This document shows, piece by piece, positions 1-9,021 of a stretch of 64,000 nucleotides of DNA; position 1 is the first letter of the stretch, and each line of letters begins with the position of its first letter. The translations under genes and the position numbers were made by a program. The notes below the pieces were generated by a model. It saw nothing but the letters and a program-made list of their open reading frames with translations. It was not told the origin of the DNA and searched no databases. Source of the DNA: Pelorhabdus rhamnosifermentans (GTDB taxonomy: Bacteria > Bacillota > Negativicutes > UMGS1260); the NCBI RefSeq assembly GCF_018835585.1, contig NZ_JAHGVE010000005.1, forward strand, positions 62,001 to 126,000. Direction: 5' to 3'.

Positions 1-407
1 TTTACATATTCTCCACAAGGCACAGGAACATAAGCCTCATCTGTTCCCTTTAAACCGTCACCAATAATAATCTGGCAACCTGTAGTAAATGGATTATAGC
101 CATTTTCATAAGCGGCATCTAGGTGTTCTAATGCATCCTTACGTCGACCGACATACAAAGTGTTGCAGTCAGTAAGAAATACCTTACCACCCAATTCCTT
201 GACTATATCTACAACTACTTTAGCGTAATTGGGTCTGAGATAAGCAAGATTACCGGGTTCACCAAAATGAATTTTAATGGCCGCTATTCTGTCCTTAAAA
301 TCAATCTGCTCAATCCCTGCCTTTTTAACCAGCCTATTTAACTTCTGTAGTAAATTCATACTGGAAGTTGTCCGTAAATTAGTAAAATAAACTTTTGATT
401 TTTCCAT
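1..407 (-). CDS. DUF362 family protein, C-terminus outside window
   Basis: The reading frame is open from an ATG at 407, preceded by a strong GGAGG, to the window edge, so only the first 135 residues are seen. The N-terminus begins MEKSKVYFTNLRT and contains AAIKIHFGEPGN and VFLTDCNTLY stretches. These are typical of DUF362 proteins, many of which carry 4Fe-4S ferredoxin motifs further downstream. The cysteine clusters, if present, would lie outside the window. Function is unknown for the family; it is usually annotated as an uncharacterised iron-sulfur protein. It is transcribed away from the LysR gene. Confidence is good for the family and none can be given for a role. Confidence 0.75.
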   Translation of the reverse strand, partial: MEKSKVYFTNLRTTSSMNLLQKLNRLVKKAGIEQIDFKDRIAAIKIHFGEPGNLAYLRPNYAKVVVDIVKELGGKVFLTDCNTLYVGRRKDALEHLDAAYENGYNPFTTGCQIIIGDGLKGTDEAYVPVPCGEYV

Positions 408-526
408 AATAACCTCCTTCTACTCTTTTCATTGTAACTAAAATTCCCGACAGTCTTCGAATAATCCTGTTAATTATATTAAAATTACATGATGTTAATG
501 AAAGATTTATACTGGTAAATAAAAAT

Positions 527-563
527 AAGACTGACACTTCATAAAACAAACGCTGTCAGTCTT
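527..563 (-). terminator. Intrinsic terminator-like hairpin
   Basis: Ten-base-pair stem AAGACTGACA / TGTCAGTCTT around a 17 nt loop. On the minus strand it is followed by TTATTTTTATT, and it lies just past the stop of the small ORF at 591-749. Confidence 0.6.
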
Positions 564-590
564 TATCTATTCAACATAATGATATAATAA

Positions 591-749
591 TTAAAAAAAC
601 AGCAAGCATAACATCAATAAGATAACTGCATTACATTCGATTATCCGCTTAGCCCCATCTGACCATTGGCTATTGTTCACTGTCTTATTTATGACTTCTG
701 CTTCAGCATTCTCTGACCATTTTTCTAAAGCATTACCCAAGTAACTCAC
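591..749 (-). CDS. Small protein with hydrophobic C-terminus (candidate, 52 aa)
   Basis: A GTG-started frame runs from 749 to a TAA at 591. It encodes 52 residues: a polar N-terminal part (SYLGNALEKWSENAEAE) and a hydrophobic end (CNAVILLMLCLLFF) that could be a membrane anchor. A G-rich stretch (AGGGCGGGG) precedes the GTG, a TATAAT lies about 45 bp upstream on the same strand, and a terminator hairpin follows the stop. It is divergent from the LysR gene and could be its target. I do not recognise a family. The evidence is the ORF, its flanking signals and its composition only. Confidence 0.4.
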   Translation of the reverse strand: MSYLGNALEKWSENAEAEVINKTVNNSQWSDGAKRIIECNAVILLMLCLLFF

Positions 750-813
750 CCCCGCCCTACTGCAATGTCGAATCTTATCTTTATATCTGCATTATACCCC
801 TTTTCACTATAGA

Positions 814-842
814 TTAAAAATATTTAATAACTATGCTATAAT
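814..842 (+). promoter_or_regulatory. Probable sigma-A promoter of the LysR gene
   Basis: TATAAT at 837-842, with a weak TTAAAA -35 at 814-819 and a 17 bp spacer. It lies upstream of the ATG at 874. Confidence 0.45.
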
Positions 843-855
843 AGTTTATAACTAT
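841..855 (+). promoter_or_regulatory. LysR-type operator (perfect 15-bp palindrome)
   Basis: ATAGTT-TAT-AACTAT is a perfect dyad with the T-N11-A form used by LysR regulators. It abuts the -10 box of the LysR gene, as expected for autoregulation. Confidence 0.5.
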
Positions 856-873
856 ACTAATGGCAGGTGTAAT

Positions 874-1752
874 ATGGAAATTCGACAGTTAGAATATTTC
901 CAAATGGTCAGTCGCTTGCACAGTATCACCAAAGCCGCCCGTCACTTACATGTTTCACAGCCGTCTGTTACGGTCTCTATTCGAAAGCTTGAGGAAGAAC
1001 TGGGTATTACACTATTTGATCGCAACCAGAAACAATTTACCTTAACAGCAGAAGGGCAGATTTATTTACAGCGCGTAGATGATATTCTGACCCGTTTGCA
1101 TGACTCTATATTAGAAATGAAAGATTATCGAACTCTTCAACAGGGATCGATTCGCATTGGCATTACCCCAACGGTGGGTGCAGCCTTATTTCCTTACATC
1201 TTTACAAAATTTCAACAAGCCTATCCCCAGGTAAAAATGACAGTTGTCGAACAAGGTTCGTTAGCTGTTCGAAACCAACTAGAAAATGGAAACCTTGATG
1301 TGGGCATTCTGATTTTATCAAATATGCCACCTCGTTTAGAGACAGCATGTATTATGACAGGTCAAATTCTGGTTTGTTTGCCAACCAACCATTCGCTTGA
1401 AAAACAATCTACTATCTCCTTTTCGAAGTTGAGCAAAGAACGCTTTATTTTATTTAAAGAAGACACTTATAGTCGTCAACTCATTTTAGAACAATGCTTA
1501 AAACATCAATTTACCCCGCAAATTATCTTTTCTTCCAGTCAAATCGAAACTATTCTGGGTCTGGTGGAACAAGGAGCAGGCATATCTTTTCTCCTTGATA
1601 CAATTGTTGAAAAAAAATTAAACATATTGAGCCGTCCATTGACTGAGCCACTGCTTATCCGCGCCGGCATCGCCTGGAACAGTGAAAGATATCTGTCAAA
1701 CGCTTCAAAAGCTTTTATTGATTTCACCACAACATTTACTAAAAGCAAATAA
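874..1752 (+). CDS. LysR family transcriptional regulator
   Basis: The 292-residue protein has the usual LysR length. An N-terminal winged helix-turn-helix (MEIRQLEYFQMVSR, then SQPSVTVSIRKLEEELG at about 28-45) is followed by an effector-binding domain (GITPTVGAALFPYIFTKF from about 97). Such proteins sense a small metabolite and activate or repress nearby genes. The effector cannot be read from sequence. A perfect T-N11-A palindrome at 841-855 sits at its own promoter, suggesting autoregulation. The divergent small ORF at 591-749 and the downstream nitroreductase are possible targets. A hairpin terminator follows the stop directly. Confidence 0.9.
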   Translation: MEIRQLEYFQMVSRLHSITKAARHLHVSQPSVTVSIRKLEEELGITLFDRNQKQFTLTAEGQIYLQRVDDILTRLHDSILEMKDYRTLQQGSIRIGITPTVGAALFPYIFTKFQQAYPQVKMTVVEQGSLAVRNQLENGNLDVGILILSNMPPRLETACIMTGQILVCLPTNHSLEKQSTISFSKLSKERFILFKEDTYSRQLILEQCLKHQFTPQIIFSSSQIETILGLVEQGAGISFLLDTIVEKKLNILSRPLTEPLLIRAGIAWNSERYLSNASKAFIDFTTTFTKSK

Positions 1753-1794
1753 GACCTTGCCAGATAAAAATCGGCAAAGTCTTATTTGCTTTTA
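1751..1794 (+). terminator. Terminator of the LysR gene
   Basis: Stem AAGACCTTGCC / GGCAAAGTCTT (one mismatch) at 1751-1783, then ATTTGCTTTT. It probably also serves the convergent nitroreductase. Confidence 0.7.
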
Positions 1795-1814
1795 GAACAA
1801 AACATATACCTAAA

Positions 1815-2414
1815 TCATTTATAGATGCGGATGTGTTCCTTTAGCACTTGGAATTTTTTGGCCTCCGGTGCTGCTATTGGCTTACCGAAAGGCATTTGCG
1901 CAATTAATTTCCATTGTTCAGGAATATTCCAAGTTTCCTTAACTGCTTCATCAATAAGCGGATTATAATGTTGCAACGATACACCGAAACCTTCTAGTTC
2001 CAAAGCTGACCATACAACGAATTGGAGCATACCTGATGATTGATTAGACCATATAGGAAAGTTGTTTTTATAAAGAGGAAACTGTTTTTCAAGATTTTCC
2101 ACGACAGCTGAATCCTCAAAAAAAAGAATCGATCCATAACCGCTGCGGAAAGAGTTCAGCTTTCCTTCTGTTGATGCAAAATTTTCAGCCGGAACTATTT
2201 TCCTTAGCTCATTATTTGTTGCTGTCCATAACTTATCATGTTGGTCTCCAAGCAGAACCACGACTCTAGCACTTTGAGAATTGAATGCTGATGGCGTATA
2301 CTTCACTGCCTCTTCCACAATCTGTTGAATACGCTCATCTGAAACAACAAAACCTTTACTGATGCCATAAAAGGTTCTTCTATCCTTCACGGCACTAAAA
2401 AATGATTTATCCAT
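1815..2414 (-). CDS. Nitroreductase family protein (Frm2-like)
   Basis: This 199-residue flavin-dependent oxidoreductase starts at MDKSFFSAVKDRR (2414), placed 10 nt after a clear AAGGAGG. A longer frame upstream lacks a ribosome site. The motifs RRTFYGIS and YTPSAFNSQSARVVVLLG near the N-terminus are the FMN-binding region, and GFGVSLQHYNPLID near the C-terminus matches the short Frm2/CinD-like branch. These enzymes reduce nitroaromatics or quinones with NAD(P)H and are often stress-induced. It stands alone, convergent with the LysR gene. The substrate is unknown. Confidence 0.85.
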   Translation of the reverse strand: MDKSFFSAVKDRRTFYGISKGFVVSDERIQQIVEEAVKYTPSAFNSQSARVVVLLGDQHDKLWTATNNELRKIVPAENFASTEGKLNSFRSGYGSILFFEDSAVVENLEKQFPLYKNNFPIWSNQSSGMLQFVVWSALELEGFGVSLQHYNPLIDEAVKETWNIPEQWKLIAQMPFGKPIAAPEAKKFQVLKEHIRIYK

Positions 2415-2591
2415 AACACAATCCTCCTTACCTATATATATATTTCCTCTATTTTCCTTTATCATACTTGCTATATAGGAAAATGTCAACGTTTAGATAA
2501 ATATTATTAAAAGATAGTTATTAACAAGAAGGATTTTATTGATTCATTTCGAATTAACCTTTTAATATAATATTGAAAGGAGCTATTTTTT

Positions 2592-2984
2592 ATGATCTTA
2601 TGGAAAGATGAATATGGCACGGGAATACAATCCATTGATGAACAGCATCAAAAGCTATTTGAAATAGCGAACAGAATATATACTCTGTTAAAAAATGATT
2701 TAATCACAGATAAGTATCATAGCATTGTCGAAATTATTAACGAATTACAGGATTATACTCATTATCATTTTCAAGCGGAAGAAAAGTATATGCAAAGTAT
2801 TGGCTACGCAAAATTTCTATCGCAAAAAGTTGCTCACCATGATTTCTTAGAAAAAATGGATGAAATTGACCTGACTAAAATTGATGACGGCCAAAACCAG
2901 TACCTCATCGGCATATTGAATTTCGTAACAGATTGGCTTGTGGAGCATATTATCAAAGAAGACAAATTAATTGCGTCAAAATAA
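2592..2984 (+). CDS. Bacteriohemerythrin
   Basis: This 130-residue protein carries the complete hemerythrin iron-ligand pattern: H in SIDEQHQKLFE near 19, HYHFQAEEKYM near 57, HHDFLEKMD near 80, and HIIKED near the C-terminus. The di-iron site binds O2 reversibly, and in anaerobes the protein is thought to buffer or sense oxygen. It has a good AGGAG site and begins MILWKDEYGTG, typical of the family. It stands alone between two terminators. Confidence 0.93.
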   Translation: MILWKDEYGTGIQSIDEQHQKLFEIANRIYTLLKNDLITDKYHSIVEIINELQDYTHYHFQAEEKYMQSIGYAKFLSQKVAHHDFLEKMDEIDLTKIDDGQNQYLIGILNFVTDWLVEHIIKEDKLIASK

Positions 2985-3008
2985 TAAAGAAATGGCCGAA
3001 AAAAGTAC

Positions 3009-3055
3009 GCGGGTTCGCATCACATAAAAGTGATATGAACCCGCTTACTTTTTTT
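3009..3055. terminator. Bidirectional terminator
   Basis: The stem GCGGGTTC..ATCAC / GTGAT..GAACCCGC at 3009-3044 has T-runs on both strands. It separates the hemerythrin gene from the end of the exopolysaccharide operon. Confidence 0.85.
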
Positions 3056-3074
3056 CGATAAAAACATTTCATAG

Positions 3075-5036
3075 TCAATGTTTTCCCTTGCCACCGCAAT
3101 GAATAAACCAACGAAAGGCGACAAATGCCACGATAATGAGAATTGCCAGGAACAGGAATCGATAATAGCTGCCAGCTAAATGATAGGCTTGTTCCAAAAG
3201 ATTCCAAGGGATACTCAGAAAACGAGTAACACCTATTTTTTCAGGAATACTAGGTGACAAGGTAGACAAAAATATCGGCTTATCGCTATAAATGTATAAA
3301 TTGCCTGTGGCAGTTAAATTCACCAATGACTTTGTCAAATAGTAAATGGCTTCCGACAATTTTTGGGGTGATTGAACACTTTGAAAAGCCAATAAGGGAA
3401 TACCCTGATACTGTCCAATCTGACCTATGACAGCATCCGTCCCTGCCTGATAGGTAAATTGACTTGTCTGTCCGTTTCCCTGATAGACAGTCGCCGTTTG
3501 TCCTGCTTGAATGGGCAGTCCTTTTGTCAGTTCTGCTGGTAATGATTCACTTCCTACCAACACAAGATAATCGGCAGTCAATGATTTTTCATACTCTGAT
3601 GTAAATCGAATTTCCGGCCAAGCAAATTCATGCGGTGGAAGCTGGCTATTCAAAAAACAAATAGCTTGAGCAGCCGCTTTGATTGCTTCAGTCGAAGGAT
3701 TATCTTCCAAAAAAAGAATACCCGTTCGATTAAATACAAGTCCAGCACTGTCCCATGTCAAACGTTCGCCGACTAAAGAACGTATTCCTGTATAATAACT
3801 GGATGGAAGTATTTGAGCATTTTCCGCAGTTCCTCGTACATCACAGATATTTTCAGAATAGGATACTTTTACTGACAAGGCATTGCGGGCTTTAAGATTT
3901 AAATTATCAGGCAAATTAATATCTTTCGCGAGTACGCCGGAATCATCTAAAACAGAACTATGAATTAAATTACGATTAAAAAAGACATCTAACCGTGTTG
4001 GTTTCCCAGCCGTTGTAGATGGACTATAACGTCCTTCCAAATGAAGGCCTAAACTTTTCGGTATGGTAGTTAATTGTCCGGGATAGAGCGGAAAATCCAT
4101 CACTATATTTGAAATACCTTCTTGAACTGTGCTATTGCCAAAATAGATGCGATCTTGCAACAAAGCAGAACCCTGACTGCTGCTCTGAATGGTCGACTGT
4201 GCAACAGGCAAAGCGGCATAGGCAGGCATAGTCAATAACTGGCGGGTAACTTGTAATAGTTCTGCACCACTGCTTGCTGTAACTATTAGTTTATCTGGAG
4301 CTGACAAATACAAATTTTCTACTGGTTTTTGCACATTTTGCGGCAAATGACTACGCTCCGCCACCAAAAGCTGTGGTGTGTTAGGCGGCAATCCCTGGGA
4401 TTCACCAATGACGATCTTCATATTTTGGTAGGAGTAGGATTTTTGTAAGACACCAAATAACCAAATTGCGGCATTGACTTCCTCTTTACTAGGTGACTGA
4501 GGTAAAACAATTGCCAATCCTTGATATAGCCCGGCAAAAAAATCAGGAATCGTTTGAGGCGATGGTGGAATAACATTCATTGTCATATTCGATTGCTGAC
4601 GTAACGTATAGAACAAATAGCCTTTACGATAGTCCGCACAAAGATCATCGCTCGCGAACATGCCCGTATGAATGGTTACATTAACACCCTGAGCAGTTAC
4701 AGCACTCGCTGGTATAGGCAGTTGTATTTGAGAATTTTTTTTCAATTGACCAGCAGTAAGATTGACAGCTGTCTGATCATTTAAGGCAATCGAGAAAGTG
4801 CTGCCATCATTGAGATAAGGAGAAGGTTCCAGATATAGATTAATGTTGCTACCAGCCTGGAAACTGGCTTTAGGCAACGGAAAAAAGACTGAAGTAGCCG
4901 TATTAGAACCCTTGATAGTAAGATCCTGGGAATAGCCTAACACAGACAAAGGCACTGTATACGCGGCAGCTTCAATCGTTGCAAGCGGTAATGAAAATAG
5001 ATAGATCAATAGTATAAACTTTGTAAGATTTCGCAT
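3075..5036 (-). CDS. bcsB: BcsB-like periplasmic subunit of the exopolysaccharide synthase
   Basis: This 653-residue protein has a signal peptide (RNLTKFILLIYLFSLPLATIEA) and a C-terminal membrane helix at about 627-645 ending in a short basic tail. In between it follows the BcsB plan: a first carbohydrate-binding-like domain (LYLEPSPYLNDGSTFSIALN), a flavodoxin-like segment (LAIVLPQSPSKEEVNAAIWL), then a second binding domain (GRYSPSTTAGKPTRLDVFFN). In cellulose synthesis BcsB is the periplasmic partner that activates BcsA and guides the glucan. Here it is the last gene of a pga operon, with no BcsA, so it is inferred to serve the PgaC-type synthase. A GGGGGG precedes the start. It is somewhat shorter than typical BcsB. 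Confidence 0.8.
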   Translation of the reverse strand: MRNLTKFILLIYLFSLPLATIEAAAYTVPLSVLGYSQDLTIKGSNTATSVFFPLPKASFQAGSNINLYLEPSPYLNDGSTFSIALNDQTAVNLTAGQLKKNSQIQLPIPASAVTAQGVNVTIHTGMFASDDLCADYRKGYLFYTLRQQSNMTMNVIPPSPQTIPDFFAGLYQGLAIVLPQSPSKEEVNAAIWLFGVLQKSYSYQNMKIVIGESQGLPPNTPQLLVAERSHLPQNVQKPVENLYLSAPDKLIVTASSGAELLQVTRQLLTMPAYAALPVAQSTIQSSSQGSALLQDRIYFGNSTVQEGISNIVMDFPLYPGQLTTIPKSLGLHLEGRYSPSTTAGKPTRLDVFFNRNLIHSSVLDDSGVLAKDINLPDNLNLKARNALSVKVSYSENICDVRGTAENAQILPSSYYTGIRSLVGERLTWDSAGLVFNRTGILFLEDNPSTEAIKAAAQAICFLNSQLPPHEFAWPEIRFTSEYEKSLTADYLVLVGSESLPAELTKGLPIQAGQTATVYQGNGQTSQFTYQAGTDAVIGQIGQYQGIPLLAFQSVQSPQKLSEAIYYLTKSLVNLTATGNLYIYSDKPIFLSTLSPSIPEKIGVTRFLSIPWNLLEQAYHLAGSYYRFLFLAILIIVAFVAFRWFIHCGGKGKH

Positions 5037-5061
5037 AATAATCCCCCCTCAGCCGTATGCT

Positions 5062-5796
5062 CTAGTGTTTTTTCATTTGTACCGTAAAAACGGGTCCTTC
5101 TGGAAGTGGATTAACGAGAGCAATTTTAGCCTGTTGCGCCGCTTGTACTTCCTGTACGGAAATATGAAAATGCACGGCAACCTCAGCATCCCGGACAGGC
5201 GGACGAAATTTACGGCGATCCAGTCCGCCATAATGATGAATATTCCACTTTGCCCAGCCGAATAGTATTAAAAAAATGAAGACACTAAAAATACCGGCAT
5301 AAAATAGCATATGTAATGTGCCATAAATAGCCTCTGCGGAAAAAGCAAACCACCACAACCATTGACCTGTGACCAACCAGAGTAAGGTTGTAAACAACGG
5401 CTGAAAAAAATAAAGAAAAATGGACCAAGCTGATAAAGAAAGAAAAAATTCCAGCGAATATTGAGCAAAGCCCTTCAATCTCGGTCGGTTGATTAATAAG
5501 CTACTACTAGGGGAGATAATAGAATTTAGACGGATGCGTGGTAAGTGGAAAACTGGCACAGAACGCATCAGGGCTTGCATGATTCGAGCAAATTCCCACA
5601 GAATAACTAATAAATAGCTAGCTATTGTCATCCCAGCAACCCAAGGCAGCCAATAGCGATCTAAATGACTGAAATCAGCAGTAAGAATATAGAAAGCTAC
5701 AGCTACAAACCCCACGCCCAATAGCAGCTTGATTTTAAAAGCACTGCCAGAAGAACGTCGCCGACGTCTGGTTGAAACAGACATTTCCCTCGTCAA
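5062..5796 (-). CDS. pgaD: PgaD-like membrane protein with extra N-terminal membrane domain
   Basis: The C-terminal half (about 85-244) has two membrane helices followed by a cytoplasmic WAKWNIHHYGGLDRRKFRP stretch and a predicted helical tail (HFHISVQEVQAAQQAK). This is the arrangement of PgaD, the small partner of PgaC that helps bind c-di-GMP. About 80 extra N-terminal residues, with an arginine-rich start (STRRRRRSSG) and two more helices, are not seen in classical PgaD of about 140 residues. The start is unresolved: TTG at 5796 is well spaced from a GGGAG, while ATG at 5784 lies too close to an AGGGA. It sits between pgaC and the bcsB-like gene. Confidence 0.7.
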   Translation of the reverse strand: MTREMSVSTRRRRRSSGSAFKIKLLLGVGFVAVAFYILTADFSHLDRYWLPWVAGMTIASYLLVILWEFARIMQALMRSVPVFHLPRIRLNSIISPSSSLLINRPRLKGFAQYSLEFFLSLSAWSIFLYFFQPLFTTLLWLVTGQWLWWFAFSAEAIYGTLHMLFYAGIFSVFIFLILFGWAKWNIHHYGGLDRRKFRPPVRDAEVAVHFHISVQEVQAAQQAKIALVNPLPEGPVFTVQMKKH

Positions 5797-5825
5797 AGAT
5801 ATTCATCTCCCAAAATAAAGACAGT

Positions 5826-7079
5826 TTATAAATGCTGTTGCATCCCTCTGTCAGGACTCACCCATGTTGCATGCCCCCCCATTTTGCGGGTGAGAGCCTT
5901 AGGCGTAGCCCATACAGTACATAATGCCGTAATCAGCCAGTAGGCCACAGGGTACCAAATGACCCAGAAAATACATCGGAACAATCCTTTTTCATAATAA
6001 CTATCAATAAATAAGGATACACCAAATTGCAACAAACAAATGAAAACAAGCAAAGATCCCTTCCAATCCGGCAAAAACCGGAAATGACTGTCAGGTATTG
6101 GGAAAACCAAACCAACTAGCCAAAGAACAAACAAACCAATATAAGCATAGGCCCACACAACGGAAAATACATACTCCATATAGACCGGCCACAGGCGCCG
6201 CTGGCGCCAGTCAGTCCAGATACCGACATGACGACGGATAACCTCGCCGCCACCCTGAGCCCAGCGCACCCGCTGATTCCAAATGCCTTTTAAAGATTCA
6301 GGCACCAAAATCCAACACAAGGCCTTCGGTTCATAACGAATATCCCAGAACTTTTTTTCTAGCTTCCACGTAATATTGATATCATCTGTAATCATGTCAA
6401 AATCCCATAATCCCACATCATAAAGAGCCGGTTTGCTAAAAGCCACAATAACCCCTGATACAGTCAGTACCTTACCTAGTAATCGCTGCGTGCGTTTAAT
6501 CATACCAATAATAGAAGAATATTCGCCCACCTGAATTTTTGCTAATAAAGAAGTACGATTCCGTACCCGTGGATTGCCTGTTACAGCTCCTACTCGCGGT
6601 CCTGTAACAAAATGGCTTACTAGCCAGGTCATAGCATCAACATCTACATAGGCATCGGCATCGATTGTCATTACAATCTCACCAATACTAGCTAGCGTTC
6701 CATAGTGCAAAGCAGAAGGTTTCCCCCTGTTTTTCTCCAGAATAAATACCCGAAGCTTATCATATTTTACAGCCAGTTCGCGAAGAATACGGGGCGTATC
6801 ATCTTTACTGCCATCATCCACGACTAACACTTCAAAGTTCGGATAATCGGACTGCATAATGCTCTCAATTGTACTGGCGATAGCTTCTTGCTCATTATGA
6901 GCAGGAACAATAACAGATACCATGGGATAACGAGTTAGCTTAGGCGCTTTGGTGCCTAAACGCCTTTCGCGACGATAAAAGAAAAAAAGTGCGCCAACAA
7001 TCCATACTATACTCATTGCTAAAGGATAATAAAACACAAATTCTTCCGTTAAATCAATAAATCGGGCTAATAATTCCAT
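5826..7079 (-). CDS. pgaC: Poly-beta-1,6-N-acetylglucosamine synthase, GT2 family
   Basis: This 417-residue inner-membrane glycosyltransferase polymerises UDP-GlcNAc. The GT2 motifs are all present: DDGSKDDT at 88-95, DAD at 140-142, TDD at 231-233, and QRVRW at 269-273 with the PgaC-specific WAQGGGEV following. One membrane helix precedes the catalytic domain and three or four follow it (from about 300). Length and topology match PgaC/IcaA. It begins 21 bp after pgaB with AGGAAT upstream. Working partners are the PgaD-like and BcsB-like proteins encoded downstream. Confidence 0.93.
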   Translation of the reverse strand: MELLARFIDLTEEFVFYYPLAMSIVWIVGALFFFYRRERRLGTKAPKLTRYPMVSVIVPAHNEQEAIASTIESIMQSDYPNFEVLVVDDGSKDDTPRILRELAVKYDKLRVFILEKNRGKPSALHYGTLASIGEIVMTIDADAYVDVDAMTWLVSHFVTGPRVGAVTGNPRVRNRTSLLAKIQVGEYSSIIGMIKRTQRLLGKVLTVSGVIVAFSKPALYDVGLWDFDMITDDINITWKLEKKFWDIRYEPKALCWILVPESLKGIWNQRVRWAQGGGEVIRRHVGIWTDWRQRRLWPVYMEYVFSVVWAYAYIGLFVLWLVGLVFPIPDSHFRFLPDWKGSLLVFICLLQFGVSLFIDSYYEKGLFRCIFWVIWYPVAYWLITALCTVWATPKALTRKMGGHATWVSPDRGMQQHL

Positions 7080-7099
7080 GAATTATTCCTTTCTCCACA

Positions 7100-9010
7100 T
7101 TACTCTTCGCCAAAAATATTTTCCGGATAATAAGCAAAATGAAGCGCCCCTTGGTCTCGTAAAGCAGCTTGCTGTTGCCGCAGTTCGGTGGCACTTAACC
7201 ACTTGTTCGTGTTCCAATCATAGGTCTGTAATTTAAAAACAACCTTCTTCACATTGGCTTTATCAGACAAGGCCTTACTTGCCAAATCTTTCAACCAAGC
7301 GATGGGCCGATCATACTGTTTTTCCAAATAAGGATAAGCCATAACGACTGTATAGTCATAGTGCCGTAAATAGTCTTGATAGTTTTGGGCAAACCACTCC
7401 TGTGAAGAAGATTCGGTAATCAAACTGGGATAAAGATTGCGCGCTGTTTTTAGGGAAGGATGATATTGTTTAGCTGTCTTGATCAGTTGAAGCGTCAGAT
7501 TGGTCAGAGCATCTGTTTTCATATGCATCCACTGACTGCAAAGCTCCTTATCTTTTAGTGTCTCAGGCGTTAACTCTCGTCCTGTAACTTCAAGGAAAGC
7601 CTTTTTAGCAGCTGGTGAATAATCTTCAAAATCATTTAAATACATATCATCTTGAAACAAAATTCCATCAAGATTGCTATAGGCCATGAGATCGCCAACC
7701 AACTCGGACAGAGCCTGAGAAATCAGTGGACTAAACGGTGTAACTCGCTTGTACCAGCCTAAATTTTTTGCCGGTTCAGCCACTACCGCGGCTTCAGGAT
7801 GTTCTTTCAAGAGCCATTGATTGCTAAGTGTCGGCAGCCAGGCATAAACGCGAAATCCTGCATCACCTAGACGACTGGCTACATGACCGAATACGTCAGC
7901 TTTAACCGGTGCTTTATCGGTATGAAAATACACACTTTCAATATTGCCCTTACCATCTGGATCACTAAAGGTTTGAAGAAAAACTACATTAATTTTAGAA
8001 TCACCAAATCGGTTAATGGCCTGATTCAAGTTTTGCTCCATCTGTACCGAATCCGCATCATAAATCATATCAATATCTAGCTGTGCAGCATTGACAATAA
8101 ATGACGCTCCAGCATTTTGCAAAATTTTAGCAAAGTCATTGACAGACGGATTATTCATGACAATGACTCGCTTGGCATTTAATAAGGAATTAGTCCCAGG
8201 TAACTTGTTCAATCCATCACCTAAACCGAAAAATGCTTCAAATCCTTCTTGCTGCCCGATCTCGCGGGCAAACTGGTTATAACAGCCAAACGGCCATACT
8301 AAGGCTTTCACTTTATGCCCCAGATACTTAACAAAAGCCACTTGACTCTGATGGAAATCACTACTCACTCGTTCCTTAAACTCCATGATTGTTTCATAAC
8401 TGCCATTTCGGTAGCTAAAGGATTCCAGCATCTGATTGGAATCACCATAAGCATTAATTGTTTGATACCGGTGTGAATCCTGTGAATGAGAAGCAAGAGC
8501 TACGAGGCCTGATTGATCCATTTCCCTCAGCTGATCCCATGTTACGATCGGGCCTAACTCCGCATTGGTATAGCCGTCCGGCCAACTAGTAACAATCGCC
8601 ATCATGGCCGGATAGTTATATTTTTTCAGTAATGGAAAGATCTCGGTATACAAAGATCGATAACCATCATCGAATGAAAGCAATACCGGCTTATCTGGCA
8701 GCCCCTCTTCTCCTTTGCTCGCAGCAATATACTGTTCAAGCGAGATGGGATGATAACCTTGAGCCTGTAAATAAGCAAAATGGCTGTCTAAATTTTCGGG
8801 AGTCATAGCATACTCCGTTTTTAATTTACCTACATCGTGATAACAAAGAATGACGACTTTAGAAGAAGCTTTACCAGATAAGCTCTGACTTTCATCTTCT
8901 GCCAATAACGTCATCGCATAGCCGTTTTGCAATGAAAGACCACTTAACGCTGCCAAACCAATCCCTACTCCCCGAAGAAAACAGCGCCGTGTCACCATTT
9001 TTTCTTTCAT
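7100..9010 (-). CDS. pgaB: Poly-beta-1,6-N-acetylglucosamine N-deacetylase
   Basis: This 636-residue two-domain protein trims acetyl groups from PNAG so it can be exported. The N-terminal NodB-type deacetylase shows CYHDVG (56-61), SFDDGY (the DD pair near 114) and the metal-binding HSQDSH (175-180). The C-terminal half (about 300-630) is the glycoside-hydrolase-like PgaB domain (ILFQDDMYLNDFEDYS). The start MKEKMVTRRCFLRG at 9010 follows GGAGG. The TRRCFL motif suggests a Tat signal rather than the lipoprotein signal of E. coli PgaB. It begins 11 bp after the pgaA stop. Confidence 0.92.
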   Translation of the reverse strand: MKEKMVTRRCFLRGVGIGLAALSGLSLQNGYAMTLLAEDESQSLSGKASSKVVILCYHDVGKLKTEYAMTPENLDSHFAYLQAQGYHPISLEQYIAASKGEEGLPDKPVLLSFDDGYRSLYTEIFPLLKKYNYPAMMAIVTSWPDGYTNAELGPIVTWDQLREMDQSGLVALASHSQDSHRYQTINAYGDSNQMLESFSYRNGSYETIMEFKERVSSDFHQSQVAFVKYLGHKVKALVWPFGCYNQFAREIGQQEGFEAFFGLGDGLNKLPGTNSLLNAKRVIVMNNPSVNDFAKILQNAGASFIVNAAQLDIDMIYDADSVQMEQNLNQAINRFGDSKINVVFLQTFSDPDGKGNIESVYFHTDKAPVKADVFGHVASRLGDAGFRVYAWLPTLSNQWLLKEHPEAAVVAEPAKNLGWYKRVTPFSPLISQALSELVGDLMAYSNLDGILFQDDMYLNDFEDYSPAAKKAFLEVTGRELTPETLKDKELCSQWMHMKTDALTNLTLQLIKTAKQYHPSLKTARNLYPSLITESSSQEWFAQNYQDYLRHYDYTVVMAYPYLEKQYDRPIAWLKDLASKALSDKANVKKVVFKLQTYDWNTNKWLSATELRQQQAALRDQGALHFAYYPENIFGEE

Positions 9011-9021
9011 AAAGACCCTCC

